Of a stretch of DNA of 64,000 nt, positions 22,760-35,304 are shown piece after piece. The translations under genes were made by a program, and so were the position numbers. Within the stretch, counting starts at the first letter, position 1, and the number at the start of each line of letters is the position of its first letter. This DNA is from Laguncularia racemosa (Eukaryota; Streptophyta; Magnoliopsida; Myrtales; Combretaceae), in the NCBI GenBank assembly GCA_037954665.1, contig JBBMOL010000136.1, positions 1,686,501-1,750,500 on the forward strand. Reading direction: 5' to 3'. A model generated the notes under the pieces. That model was given only the letters and a program-made list of their open reading frames with translations. It was not told the origin of the DNA and ran no database searches.

Positions 22760-23760
22760 GAACCCCAACAACAGTGGTGGTGACCCTGGTGGACTTCATC
22801 AACAACCATGCCAACGGCGACGACAGTGATCTCCATAGCAACGGTGGTGACAGCGACGACGAGGAGGACGACGACAACGATGGTAGCAATTCTGACGACA
22901 ACAATCGCCGCCCAACAACAGCCGTACACAACTGTAATAGCAGCAGCAATGGTGATCCCCATAACTACAACAACGACGGTGGAAGCAACAGTAATGGTAG
23001 CGATAAGGACAGTAACGGTAGTATCCAACCGTATCCACACGAAGAGAGGGGTTTGATAGCAACGCCGGCAACAGTAGTGGTGACAACAATTTGATAGCTG
23101 CAACAACGACAGCGGCAGCCACCACGACCGGCAGCCATCCAGCGATCAAAGCCCAACGACAACAGCAACGACACAACAGCAAACGACGAGGATGATAGCA
23201 ACCCAGCAGCAGTAGCAGCAGTAATGCCTGATGGCAACTCCAACGATAGTAGCAACGGCGCAGCAGTAACTACACTAGCATTGCGATGGCTATGACGATG
23301 GCAGCCCCTACCCTCAGCAATGACGACCTCTAATAGCAGCAACGACGACCGTGGCGACAACAGCAATTGTGATGACTTCGACCTAGCAACTCTGGCGATG
23401 GCAGCGGCCACGACGTTCGATGGCAGCTCCGGCGGCAATAGCCCTTGACAGCGGCAACAATGGAAACCATGGAAGGTAGCAACCTCCCAAGAACTACATC
23501 TGAGAAGAAACTCGTGAAGTGGAAGGGTTACCCTACTGCAACCGAATGTGTGTGTATGTATGTGTGCGGGGGAGGAGGGCAACGACAACGGTAATAGCAA
23601 TTGCAGCAATGGCGGCAACCGTGACGACAACTACAGCAGCGACGGTGACCACGAGGACGACAACAATAGTAACTACGACGGGAACAGCAACAGCGACCAT
23701 CAACAACTGTAGCAACAGTGTTCCGGAGGAGGAAAGAAGGGGGAAATGGGAGGAAGAGCA
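22760..23760 (+). repeat. Cryptically simple ACR-trinucleotide region
   Basis: About 1 kb built from CAA, CAG, CGA, ACG and GGT triplets (for example CAACAACCATGCCAACGGCG), GC-richer than its surroundings and poor in T on the plus strand. Long open frames on both strands (for example 22965-23630 minus, 22774-23094 plus) are by-products of the triplet periodicity. Low-complexity translations dominated by Leu/Ser/Cys or by Asp/Asn/Ser, with no domain, argue against a gene. Confidence 0.7.
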
Positions 23761-23764
23761 AGAT

Positions 23765-24960
23765 ATATGTATATGAGTAGGTGTGTGTGGTGTGTGCGCG
23801 AGCGTATGTATGTATGCGCTGGTGGTATGCGGTGTATGCAGAGTATGTGTGTATGTACGTGCTAGTGGTGTTTAATGTATGTGGAGGAAGGTGCGTATGT
23901 GTGTGCAAGAATGAAGATGTATGTATGTGTATGTGTGTAGGGATGTGTGTGATGTATATGGAAAAGTGTGTATATGTGTATGTGTGATTGAAGGTGTATG
24001 AGGTGTGTAAGAATGCTTGAGGATGCGTGTGTAAGGTGAAGGCTGTGTGTGGGTGAGAGCGTATGTGTGTGGGTGAATGGTGGTGTGTATGTGTATGTGC
24101 AGGAAGGGGAATGTGTATATGAATATGTATGTATGAGGATGCATATGGTGCATATGTAGGAATGTGTATGTATGCGCGCGTGTAAACGAGGAGGTGATGT
24201 AGTGTATACGGAATGTGTGTGTGTGAATGAAGTGTGTATATGTGTATGTGTTGGTAATGATGTGTGATATGTGTAAGGGTATGCAGTATGTGTATGTGGG
24301 TGTGTGGCGTGTGTGTGTGTAAAGATGTGTGTAAGTGTAGGTGATGGTATGTAGGGTGTAAGAGTGTGTATGTGTTAATGAAGGTGTGTGGTGAGTGAGG
24401 ATGTGTGTATGTGTGCTGGTGATGATATGTGGTGTGTGCGAGAGGGTATGTAGGTGTATTAAAGGTGTGGGATGTGTGGAGTATTGTGTGTGTATATATG
24501 TATGGAAGGTGTAGGTTGCGTGGTACTAGGGTATATATGGATGGTGTGTGTGGAATATGTGGCATGTATATATGTATAAAGAAGGAGTGGTATGTGTAGG
24601 CATGTATGTATGTATGTGAAATATTGTATGGTGTATGGACATATGTGGAAGTTGAGGATGATGTATGTGGGATATGTATGTACGAATATGAGATGATGTG
24701 TGGAGTATGGATATGTATGTATGGGTATGGAAGGCAAATGTGGTATGTGCAAAGTACGTAGGCGTATATTGATGGTGTAAGATGTATATGGAGTATGTAA
24801 ATAAGTGTATGAGATGATGTATGGTGTGGGTATGTAAGTATAGATATGGGAAGTGTGTAATATGTGTAGAGTAAATGGATAAGAATATGTGTATGTTGGT
24901 GTGCATGTGATGTGTGGAAAATGTTAGTGTATGTATGATGGAAGCGTGAGCGAGGATGAA
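23765..24960 (+). repeat. GT/GTAT-rich, almost C-free repeat
   Basis: About 1.2 kb of irregular GTGTGTATGTG units, with very few cytosines on the plus strand and no fixed unit length. The reverse strand gives a 345-codon His/Thr/Tyr/Pro-rich frame (23528-24565) that is only a translated CA-repeat. Alternating purine-pyrimidine runs could favour Z-DNA. Confidence 0.8.
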
Positions 24961-26401
24961 AACTAGTAGAAAGTATGAGGATCTCGTAGGTGGAAACATC
25001 AACAAAGAAGAGAAGAAAGAAGATGATGCAAACCTTTAAGGATTGCTAAATCCTGCGGGTTATCCTATAAATAGTTCGTTGGAAGATATTAAAGACAATT
25101 GGATAAATGAAAGGTTTAAAGATGCTTCATGGATGAGAGAAGTGTCTATGATGATGTAAATGGTGAAGGGGATGATTGAAGCAATATCCAAGATAATGGC
25201 TTGGGAGATAGTTGGAATGAGATGGATTTCACAATGGAATGTTCAAAGGATGTCAAGGAAGATCATTCTTGGCTAAATACCCTAATGCAAGATCTTAAAT
25301 TGTCCTTTCCAAGGATATCTTGCATATGTGGAAGAAGGAATTCCAAATTTAGTAAGTCGAAGACATTCCATTACTCGACTTCTACATAAGGAAAGCAAAT
25401 AGTCAATCACAGAAACTTAAGGTGTTGGAAGCACATATTCGAAGGAAGTTCAACATTCGAATCTTGCTCGCCCAAAGTTCCATAAGGAAGAAACTTCACG
25501 CCTTGTCATCAATCACAAGATGAGTAGAGTACGCATATCGGGTGCTAGAAGACTACCAAAGTCAGATGGAGATGCGACTTTATGATTGGGTTAAGAAAGC
25601 ATCACAGAAGGATACTGACTTCAAGAGGAATGCAAATGAGTTACCTGTTGGAATCGCTCGACTCCGGCTAGGACTACGACAACCCTAAACATGTGAGTGG
25701 GAAACTTAATGATATGCTACTATGTTGTGTTGTATGTGGAATGCTATGTGTGTGAAATTGTTGTTTGTTGTATTTGCTATTTAATGTGATTATTGTTGAG
25801 TTATGTGGTGGGAAGTAATGAGTTAAGAAATAAGTCGGGAAGAATATAGGGGGATGAATGGTTCGAGAGTTTAGATGTCATCACTTAAATGATAGCACTT
25901 AGTGTTATATCGCTAGTGCTATAACCATAAGCCTAACCCATGTTTTATAAATTTTTTTCTTCTGAATCAACCAAAATATAGAAACTTAGCTTTCCTTCTA
26001 TAGCTATCGAATATGTATGCTTAGTTGGAATAGGGTGTATAGGTATCATTATGTATACATGTCGGAGTTAGTTCTTGAATGTGTATACATATACTCAACA
26101 AACTTATTTTCCTACTTTAATTATGAAAAACACTCATGAACATAACCATACCAAATCATGAGTGCAACCTTAATTTTTACAAATTAATGACCATATTTTC
26201 TTACCCTTTTAAGTACACAAGGGGAAATGTCTAGCAAATTGTCCTTAATTGAGGAAAGGTCCCAAACATATATATGTATAGATATGTATATATGTATATT
26301 ATACACAATGTCTTGAAAACATTAAAAAGGAAGATGTGAGATGACCTTGTTGGCTCTCGAAAGTGTGAAAATGATAGAGCACTTGAGAAGTGCGATGACA
26401 C

Positions 26402-26526
26402 AGAGGTGTCAGAAATGATTGAAGGCCAACTCGAGTGGCTTGGCATTCGAGAAAAAGGGCATAGAGGTGCTAGATCTGATGATCGTAAGTCGACTTGAGT
26501 GGTTTGGCATTTAAAAGAAATGGCAC
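26402..26526 (+). repeat. Two-copy 61/64-bp tandem repeat in T1
   Basis: 26402-26462 and 26463-26526 share AGAGGTG at the start, then CGAGTGGCTTGGCATT or TTGAGTGGTTTGGCATT; a partial third start follows. It may be a regulatory repeat of the LTR; no coding sense. Confidence 0.6.
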
Positions 26527-27777
26527 AGAGAGGTACCGAGATAATTTAATCCATCATAAAACTGGATAGGTCTATGTCCATAGGGTTTAGGTTTAATGTT
26601 GGTGTTGCGTAACAAGAAATGCATAATCCATGGTTGTGATGAGTGATAAGAAGAACATGATTTGTGCTTGTTGTGATGAGTGAAATGAAAAGTTTGATGT
26701 TTACTTCTATGGTATGATTGATTGCAATTGTAAATATTGTTTGATCACTAAACAAATAAATTAAAGTATGAATTGGACAATATCAAAACTTGACATGCAT
26801 TTTCATGAGACATTGCACGAGATTGAAGGCTATCATTACTACAAGATGCGTCGAAAGTGATCAAGAGGATCGCTGTTCCGCCAAGTGAGAACTAAGTGAT
26901 TAGGGGATTGTCGCGCCTTAACGATTCCGAGTCCGGCTTATCTTTGAGGGTTTTGCTCCCTCTGGTGTAGAGAGGCACGAGAGTGTTCACTGTTGAGTTA
27001 ATAAGATATCATACTTAACCAAGTGATAAGATAAATAAACCGGGTAATGACTTGGGCATTGATGGTGGCTTCGGAATCCCCAACCTAAGGTCAAGGGGGG
27101 CGTAAACCTTAGACTTCACGTCGGTTACCGGAAGACCATGTGAGATGCTGCATTCATATGGTTGTTCATGCATAGCATACGTTTAATATTTTAAATTGAA
27201 TTTGCTTGCTTGTGTACTTAGCATAGGTTTAATAACTTAATGTGAATTTGCTTATGTATGTATATAGCATCTGTCTAATGTTTGATTTGAGTTTGTTTGT
27301 ATATGTGTATGTAGCATTGAAAGCGTTACCATCCCATTCACTAAGCCATGGTGTGCTCACCCCCTCATAGACTTTATGCAGGTGTCGATAGTGAAAGGGT
27401 AGGATGGGCTAAGATATGGAGTGTTGAGAGTTTTGGAAGACCAAAACAACAAAGTAAGATTGGTGAAGGGTGGATTTACTTAGATGAAATGTTAGGACCC
27501 CTATGTGAATAGAATTTGAAGTTGAGAACCTAAGGATTTTTCCTATTTTACTGATTGGTAGGGGATATCAATTCTCTATGATCATGGTTGATTGTGGGAT
27601 TGGGGTTCTATAGTGATATTTTATTATCTAATCATATGTATTATAACTTGTTGTAGATGTAATTATTTACTTAGAGTCTTACGATCTCTGACTCGTAAGA
27701 TGATTATCATGTAACGGGTGCACACGTGCTATGATAATTTTAGTAGATGCTTTTAGGCCCCCTTTTGAGGCGTGACA

Positions 27778-28676
27778 AAAACATTGAAGAGTTCCTATTA
27801 GCACATTACTCAACCTTTTGAGTCAAACTCTTCATTTTAGAACTTGGTCTTATTGGCTTGTTTCTTGCAATTAAAACCTTGACCATACCCATTGGATTCT
27901 GACTTCTTTCATAGCCTTCTGAAATTGAATATGGGATTCTGATTCCCATCATTATATAACTGAATTAAATATATATAATACTGTTATTTTAATAGCTTAA
28001 TTATGGTATATTAATAAGAAATTTACATGTGTTAAATGTGGAAGAAAAATTTAATAGAATTGACAAAATTTCTCATTTATAAAAGTTAGAAATCATTTAG
28101 GACTCAAAAGGAAGAACAAACCTTGATGATTTAAATATAAAATTAAGTAATCACTAAGGGTTTCTTCTTTCTCTTTTTGTACTTTTCGCTTTTTGTTATT
28201 TAATAGCCCTTAAAAGTCTTGTAATAATAATTTCACTTGAGGTGAGTGAAATTCTTGTTACTTACTATTTTCAAAAAATAGTTGTTCAATAGACCAATTT
28301 TCTAAAGCTTGGTTTTGTCTCATCAAAACTAATTGAGAACCTCCTGGTTTAACAATCCCCCTATTTGCTAAGGAAAAAACTTACCTGTCGATTTGATTAT
28401 CTCCTTATCAATTAAGCCTCTATTTAAAGAGAATATTTCATTTGGAGTTTGCTAAGTTTATTGGAACAAGTGAAGCCAAGATAGGTCAACCATTTTGCAA
28501 ATTAAGTGAATCGAGTTACAAATTAGGTCGATGATCAAGTCAACCAACTTAGTCTAGATTTTCATATTTCACTTTAATCTTTTACTCAAAAACTATTTTT
28601 CCTTTAATAGCACTATTTAAGGGTATTTATATGGCTTCTAAGTCATATTTTGAGGAGTGATTCTTATTATATAGAC
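27778..28676. other. Unassigned AT-rich spacer
   Basis: No gene seen. 27905-27950 resembles 9250-9295. The rest is AT-rich sequence between T1 and the S2 LTR. Confidence 0.4.
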
Positions 28677-29804
28677 TGTTAATATCTCTCAAGTAAAGTT
28701 TTGATGATAATAAAATAGATGTGGTTTTCTAACAAGTTTGCTTTGCAGTTTTAAGTTTGGAATTTCATGGTTTGGAATGGTATTAGAATACATATGTAAA
28801 CTTATGATGAAGATATAATAGAAAGGAGAATATATTAAGATGAATAATGAATATTGGAAGATGTTCTATCAGAATGAAGGAATCATAACAACGTATTTGG
28901 AAAACAATAACAGGTTTTGAAGAGGAGAAAGAAGGTTTTGAATAAGCAATCTTATTAGAGTTAGTTAACCTAACCTCCATTAGTTAAATATATTTGGGCA
29001 ATATGTTTAACTCACTTCATATATGTTGGAGTATACATATTTTGGATTATCTTCATAGAAATATTTTGAGTTGTGACATGATAAGAATTACAACGGATAT
29101 ACTAAAGCAATTAAGGGAATATAATAAGGGATTATGAAGAATAAGGAAAGAATGGAATATGAATTACAAGCTTTACTTTTACAAGATTAGAAGAACATTA
29201 GAGAAGAAAATATTTAAAGGTTTGCTATGAAGGCAAATACACATAGAGATAAGCATGTGAAAAATGAATTAAAAAGTGTTAGATACAACAAAGAGAAATA
29301 TACATGCTGAGTTAAAATATTAGAGAAATTTAATTTTGTACTCTCATAAATTGATAGAATTTTTGAAAGGAAGTGTTTTTTTTTGGAAGATTTGTGATTT
29401 AGCTTAGGTGAAGCTAAGGGAGATAGAGTAGAGAAGTGCCTGTTATTGATTTATTATATGGTTGATTGTTGTAACACTCATTGATTGAATTTTTGATATA
29501 GTGGAATGCTCTAGTAAAAATAACTAAGATCCTAATGTGTGGAGGTTGAAAGAGTAGATTGTCACATAAGGCGAAACAAAAATACATCGATTACCTGATC
29601 TTCTTAAGCCCTACTCTTTTACTTTGTGTAAATTATTTACTACTTATCTTGTGATTGAAGATTCCATTGCAAAGTTAATCTTAATTCTGAATCAATATCC
29701 ATTGAATAGTGATTAAAAGGGGTTTATAAGTTGATTTTTCAAAAATGATTTCAAATCTTTAGTGATCAATTTAGCTCCCTCTTGATTATTAACTGGGATT
29801 AAGA
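28677..29804 (+). repeat. S2 5' LTR, degenerate
   Basis: 1,128 bp. The left end (TGTTAATATCTCTCAAG) and the right end (CTTGATTATTAACTGGG) align with the S1 LTR ends, but the interior is strongly diverged. The PBS-like TGGTGTCAAAGC follows at 29807-29818. Confidence 0.75.
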
Positions 29805-29963
29805 ATTGGTGTCAAAGCCTAGCTTGATATTGATTAGGTTTGAAGGTTCATGGTAAAAAATTTATCTATATAGTCTACTAAAGCACCATATTATAATGGC
29901 TCTAATTTTTTTTTTATTAGAAATACAGGGTGGAGACATACATCAAAGTGACAGATTACCGGT

Positions 29964-31621
29964 TGATAGAGCCATTTTATACTTAATCTTTATAGTATAA
30001 ATTGTGCTAATTCATTATTGATTTTATAGAAATCATAAGGAGATGGTACTTAATTCTATTATGTGATAAATCAGGTTAAATGGAGTCAAGGGTACCAATT
30101 CAAGTAAATTAGAGAAGTCATCTACAACTTGGTTCAAAGATAAGGATTTACACCGCCGGAGGAAGTACATGGGCGTGTAATTGAAGTACATGGCCGTGTA
30201 CTTGGTTTTGAATCAACAGGAAGATACACGGTTGAAGTAAATGGCCGTGTATCTGCCTAGGGGGAAGCATGGTTTGAGGCACGGCCATAGTGCAAACCGT
30301 GTTACACACTGGACAAGAAGGCGGAAATGTGGACTTTCAACAGAGAGAGACACGGCTTAGGGCACGGCCGTGGTGGTAGCCATGGGAGAAACCGTGCTTG
30401 GAGCCGTGGTGGAAGCTAGACGTGCCAAGGAGAAGAAATTGTGGAACTTTGACAGAGGATGACACGGCCTAGGATCTAGCCGTGGTGTAGACCATGGTAC
30501 ACACTGGACACGGAAGATGATACGTGAATTATGCAAAGAGGAAGGCACGGCTTGACCCATGGCCGTGTGGTAGGGCGTGCCAGGCAGACGGAGATTCACT
30601 TCTTGAAATCTACTTGGAAAAGGAAAGATATTTTCGTATCTTGCTAGCAAAAGATCACATGCCATCCCTCTAACAATATAAATAGAACCAACCCTAGAGG
30701 GTGAGGATAACTTTTTAATTTTTAATCTGGAATCTTTGGATCTTGAAGAACCTTGGACCATCTTGGAGGCGGAACAGGCAACCGGGTTCATCATGTTTTT
30801 ACCTTTTATTTTCGTTTTATTGATGAACATGAGTAGCTAAGCTACTTTTCTAGCCAAAGGGTCATAAATGTTTAATTCTCCACGAATTGTGAGGTCTAAT
30901 TGACTTGTATTTAATCTATTCGTTGTTTTCGGATATTCATATATCTTCTGATCGTTTTGTCATTATTATCTTTGTTGATTGGTACGAATAGAGCTCTTCT
31001 ACTCAATTAGCAAGTTAATATATTGTCAACTAGCATGTCAAATCCGTAATTGTTTGATTGTTCTAGTCTCAGTGACACAATAACATGTTTGATTATAAAA
31101 TAGATGATCGAATTCATGTTATGGAGGTGTGTGATCATGTTTAAATAGGTTATCTTATAATCTACTGGCATGAATTGGTGGTCTCTCTAGTTTTTAATGC
31201 TATTGGTAGATTAAATCCTAAGCGCTTGTCTAGGGTTGTCTAATCGATAAGAGAAATAATCAAAGAGCTTCTCTTGGTTATCGAGGAAGTACGGAGAGAT
31301 AGGTTGTTAGAGCTTGTTAATAACCATAACCAGTTTATCTAGGAACAAGAATAAAAAACATTTGCATCGATGATCAATTCCTTGAATTAAACTATCTTGA
31401 TTCCTTTGGCTAGGCTTTTATCAATATACGATTATATTATTTTATTTCGACTTTATTTTGCTTCATAAAGAAACCCCCCCTCGTTTTCTTTTCATCTTTA
31501 TGCCCTTTGAATAGAAATATCTTTAACCAATCCCTATGGATTCGACCCTACTCACCACTATATGCAAATCATATAATTGTCTAGGAGTAGGTTTTATTTT
31601 TGTTGGATTCGACACCCATCA
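29964..31621 (+). repeat. A2 5' LTR
   Basis: 1,658 bp, TGATAGAGCC to ACACCCATCA. It contains the CACGG-rich block (about 30150-30590) in reverse sense to the A1 description and a short poly-C tract at about 31475. Confidence 0.92.
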
Positions 31622-31626
31622 AATTT

Positions 31627-31644
31627 TGGCGCTGCTGCCGGGGA
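31627..31644 (+). other. A2 primer-binding site, tRNA-Asp type
   Basis: TGGCGCTGCTGCCGGGGA, two substitutions from the A1 site. Confidence 0.82.
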
Positions 31645-31672
31645 TTGGTGTCAAATTTATTTCTATTCTTGT

Positions 31673-33937
31673 ATGACTCGTTCTTCTCAGACAGGTGAAC
31701 TAACTTATAATCCGGAGATTGAGAAGACTCTAAAGAGGCTGCGACAAGATGCTAGATCATCCACTAGACTGAACTTAGCATCGGATTTGTCTGATTCATC
31801 CCTTGATTCAGAAAAAGAAGACGATATGGCAAATCCCGAGAGAACCTTAAGGGAGTTGGTTGCACCGGATGTGAATCAATAACCACTTTGTATTCACTAT
31901 CCCGAACTAGCTATTGAATTCGAGTTGAAATCTGGGTTGATACATCTGCTTCCCACCTTTCATGGTCTTGAGAATGAAGATCCTCATAAGCATTTGAAAG
32001 AGTTTCATATAGTGTGTTCTAGTATGAGGCCGCAAGGGATAACCGACGATCAAATCAAGCTACGTGCTTTCCCGTTTTCTTTAAGTACTAAAGCTAAAGA
32101 TTGGTTGTTTTATTTGCCTCCAGGTTCTATCACCACTTGGACAGATATGGTGAGACTCTTCTTGGACAAATTCTTCCCCGCATCCAGAGCCGTTGGTATA
32201 AGAAGAGAAATTTGTGGTATCAAACAGAGGGACACCGAGACTCTTCATGAGTATTGGGAGAGGTTCAAGCAACTGTGTGCAAGCTGCCCACAACATGGGA
32301 TATCTGAACAGCTCCTCATCCAATATTTTTACGAAGGCCTACTTTCGATGGAGAGGAAGATGATGGATGCTACAAGTGGAGGCGCCATAGTAAACAAAAC
32401 CCCTGGTCAAGCTAGGGAATTGATCTCCATTATGGATGCCAATTCGCAACAATTTGGATATAGGCATGATACATCTTCAAGGAAGGTAAATGAGGTAAGT
32501 GTGTCTAACCTTGAACATCAAATTTCTAACCTAACCTCCCTTGTGCAGCAGATAGCTCTTGGAAAAACACAGCAGGTGAAGGCTTGTGGAATTTGTGCTG
32601 CTCCTAATCATCCTACTGACATGTGCCCCACATTACAAGATGACAACCATGAACACGCCAATGCTGTAGGAGGATTCCCAGGACAACCACAAAGGAAGTA
32701 TGACCCCTACTCGAATACTTACAATCCTGGATGGAGGGATCATCCTAACTTCCGATATGGGAATAACCCTCAATATTTCCAACAATTCCAGCCTAAGCCA
32801 TCACACCAAGTACCCCAAGCTCCTTCCACTTCAGGTATGTCTCTTGAAGATATTGTTAAGTCTCTTGCTGTTAATACCAAACAATTTCAGGAGGAAACAA
32901 AGTAAAGCATTCAAAACTTGGAGAATCAGGTAAGCCAACTTGCTTCTGCTGTAAACAGATTAGAAACTCAAGGTACGTTACCTTCTCAAACTATTACAAA
33001 CCCGAAGCAAAGTGTTAACGCAATTACCTTGAGAAGTGGAACAGAATTGCAGGGATCAAATAAGAAAGGACACCCATCTACTCTTGGGGAAGAGACTAAG
33101 CAAGAAATTTCAACTCCGAGCCAACAGGACAACCAGATTAGCAAGTCTCTAGTTGAGCCATCAAAGGTCACATTGATACCACCTCCTTTCCCCTCCAGAT
33201 TGGCGAAATCCAGGAATGAAGCGGAAGAAAAAGAGATTCTGGAAACTTTTCGCAAAGTCGAGGTAAATATTCCTTTGCTTGATGCAATTAAGCAAATACC
33301 GCGCTATGCTAGATTTCTCAAAAACTTATGCACTAACAAAAGGAAGCTGAAAGGCAATGAAAAGATTAGTGTGAGTGAAAATGTTTCAGCTATTATTCAA
33401 AAGAAGCTTCCTCCTAAATGCAAGGATCCAGGTATGTTTACTATTCCTTGCAAAATAGGTAATCTTGGAATCGCTAAAGCCATGTGTGATTTAGGAGCTT
33501 CTATCAATGTCATGCCTTTGTCTATTTATCAACATTTAAATGTTGGTCCCTTGAAGGAAACGGGTGTCATTGTTCAACTTGCTGACAGGTCCAATGTTTA
33601 TCCTGAGGGAGTTTTAGAGGATGTTTTAGTTCAAGTCAATGGGTTGGTTTTTCCTGCTGATTTTTATGTGCTTGACATGGACAATAGTGAATCTCATACT
33701 TCATCACTAATATTATTAGGGCGACCATTCCTTAAGACTTCTAAAACGAAAATTGATGTAAATGATGGTACCCTCACTATGGAATTTGATGAAGTGATTA
33801 AATTTAACATTTATGATGCCATGAAACATCCTAGCGATATCTCTCCTGTTTTTATTGCGGATGTTATTAACCCATCATCACAGGCACCAAAGCTGGAATC
33901 AAAATCCTTATCCGAACATCTAGCCAGGAACGTCTAG
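31673..33937 (+). pseudogene. A2 gag-protease polyprotein, two nonsense codons
   Basis: 754-codon frame from ATG 31673 to TAG 33935. Domains as in A1: gag core (KAKDWLFYLPPGSITTW; ETLHEYWERFKQLC), CCHC knuckle CGICAAPNHPTDMC, linker, protease with CDLGASINVMP and LILLGRPFLKT, ending near KSLSEHL, where Athila pol would continue into reverse transcriptase. TAA at codon 70 (31880-31882) and codon 411 (32903-32905) replace CAA codons present in A1. Without these the frame is open from end to end and has no frameshift relative to A1. Confidence 0.9.
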
Positions 33938-35304
33938 CCAAAGACGTTAAAGAAAGGCGCTTCATGGGAGGCAACCCATGTCAAAAAAAAAAAATAGTTT
34001 GTTTTGCTTTAGTTTTGTTTTATTTTAGTTTTAGTTTTGTTGTGATTTTTGGGTAGTTTTGAAATCTTTGGATCAGCTGCAGCAAGGATACACATAATCA
34101 GATGACACTTTCCAGAGCTTAAGGGGAGAACTCCAATACCAGGGAAGTACCAGTATTTCCTTTCTCTTATCCTCTAATGTTCCTTGAGTTGTTCATTCCT
34201 CTTTCATTGTGCTGAATTTGGAACAGTGAGGACACTATTCAAGCTAAGTGTGGGGGAGAGGATAATAAAATATAGAGAATAGAGAACTAACTTATACTCT
34301 GAATGTTTGTCCTTAAGCAATTTTAAGCTAAAATTTTTTCAAAATTATCATGACATTTGGAGATTATACTAAATGTTGTAATAAGCATCTATAAAATGTG
34401 AAATTGACTTGTTCAAATGTTTTACTCACCCATTGCTGTGATTAGAATACATGGTTAAAATTAAGTAGTGAAATCTTTAAGAAACAAATTTACCTTGTAT
34501 TTAGCTTTAGAATTGGAAGTCTAAGAGTAAGTCGAGTCCCTAAGTGAAAAATAAACAAGTTTACTTCTAGGTTATATTAGCTACTGTATACTCTTTGAAG
34601 TTGTTTGTAAAGCAATCATAACACTTAGTGAAAAAAAAAAAAATCAAGCATAGCCATTACTCCAATGATTCAACTAATTGAGTTAAGAGTATTCAAACTT
34701 GAATGTTAGAGTGAGGAAGAGTCCGTAGGGGTATCTCAAAACCCGATCACTTGAGTGATGAGCTCGGGATGTTGCCGACTCAATGAACTCACTATAACGA
34801 TAAGGGCGAAAAAGGCAAAAGTTCATGAAAAGAAGCGGGCAAAAACCCGTCAAAATAGATGCTTGAATAGATCAAAAGAACATGAATGTAAACATTCATT
34901 GAATAAAACAAGACATATAAAAGAGAGAATATCTAGCAAAGAGCTTATACCATATGCTTTTACTTTATGCTGCAAGGATTATATGCTTGATAATATCCAA
35001 TGAAGTTTAATTGGGTGTTTTTCCTTAGTGGATTAAGTATTTACTTTTGGAATAAAAATTCTTTTGCTAAACATGAGGATTAAAGTTTGTTTTGTTTAGA
35101 TTAGCTATTAAATTTTGTCCATGGTAATTTGATCACAGGAAACCAGTTGGTTGAAGTAGTAGACATTAAAATTACAAGTCATGAATTACAAATGAATAGA
35201 TGCTTGGAATGATGAAAAGAAAGTTTGTATAATCTATGACAGATTTCTCAATTGATTTGATTCAATTGCTTGAGGACAAGTAAGAGCTTAAGTGTGGGGG
35301 AATT
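33938..35304 (+). other. A2 3' non-coding region and polypurine tract
   Basis: Collinear with 2273-3640 of A1. It begins with the GCGCTTCATGGGAGGCAACC phrase just after the stop, then A/T-rich sequence, and ends with AGTGTGGGGGAATT (35291-35304) against the 3' LTR. The frame 34755-35003 has no motif and is not called. Confidence 0.65.

Larger units (their letters stand above)
22440..27777 (+). mobile_element. Probable Tekay/Del-type chromovirus LTR remnant T1
   Basis: Indications: a TATA-rich segment and pyrimidine leader (22440-22665); the phrase AACCCTAAACATGTGAGTG at about 25684; CATTCACTAAGC followed by CTCACCCCC and TATGCAGGTG at 27335-27385, a run I associate with long LTRs of this lineage; and the right end GAGGCGTGACA at 27767-27777. 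No matching second LTR, PBS or coding domain is present, so it is a solo or truncated LTR. Its left end and target duplication were not found. Much of its length comes from expanded simple repeats. Confidence 0.5.

Noticed and set aside
22705..23630. Several overlapping frames of 75-221 codons on both strands
   Set aside because: All follow the triplet periodicity of the ACR-rich repeat; composition is extreme and no motif is recognisable.
23528..24565. 345-codon minus-strand frame rich in His, Thr, Tyr and Pro
   Set aside because: It is the translation of the GT/CA repeat: no domain, no complexity, and overlapping frames on the same strand look alike.
25201..25389. 62-codon plus-strand frame in T1
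   Set aside because: No recognisable domain, inside a probable LTR; no evidence beyond the open frame.
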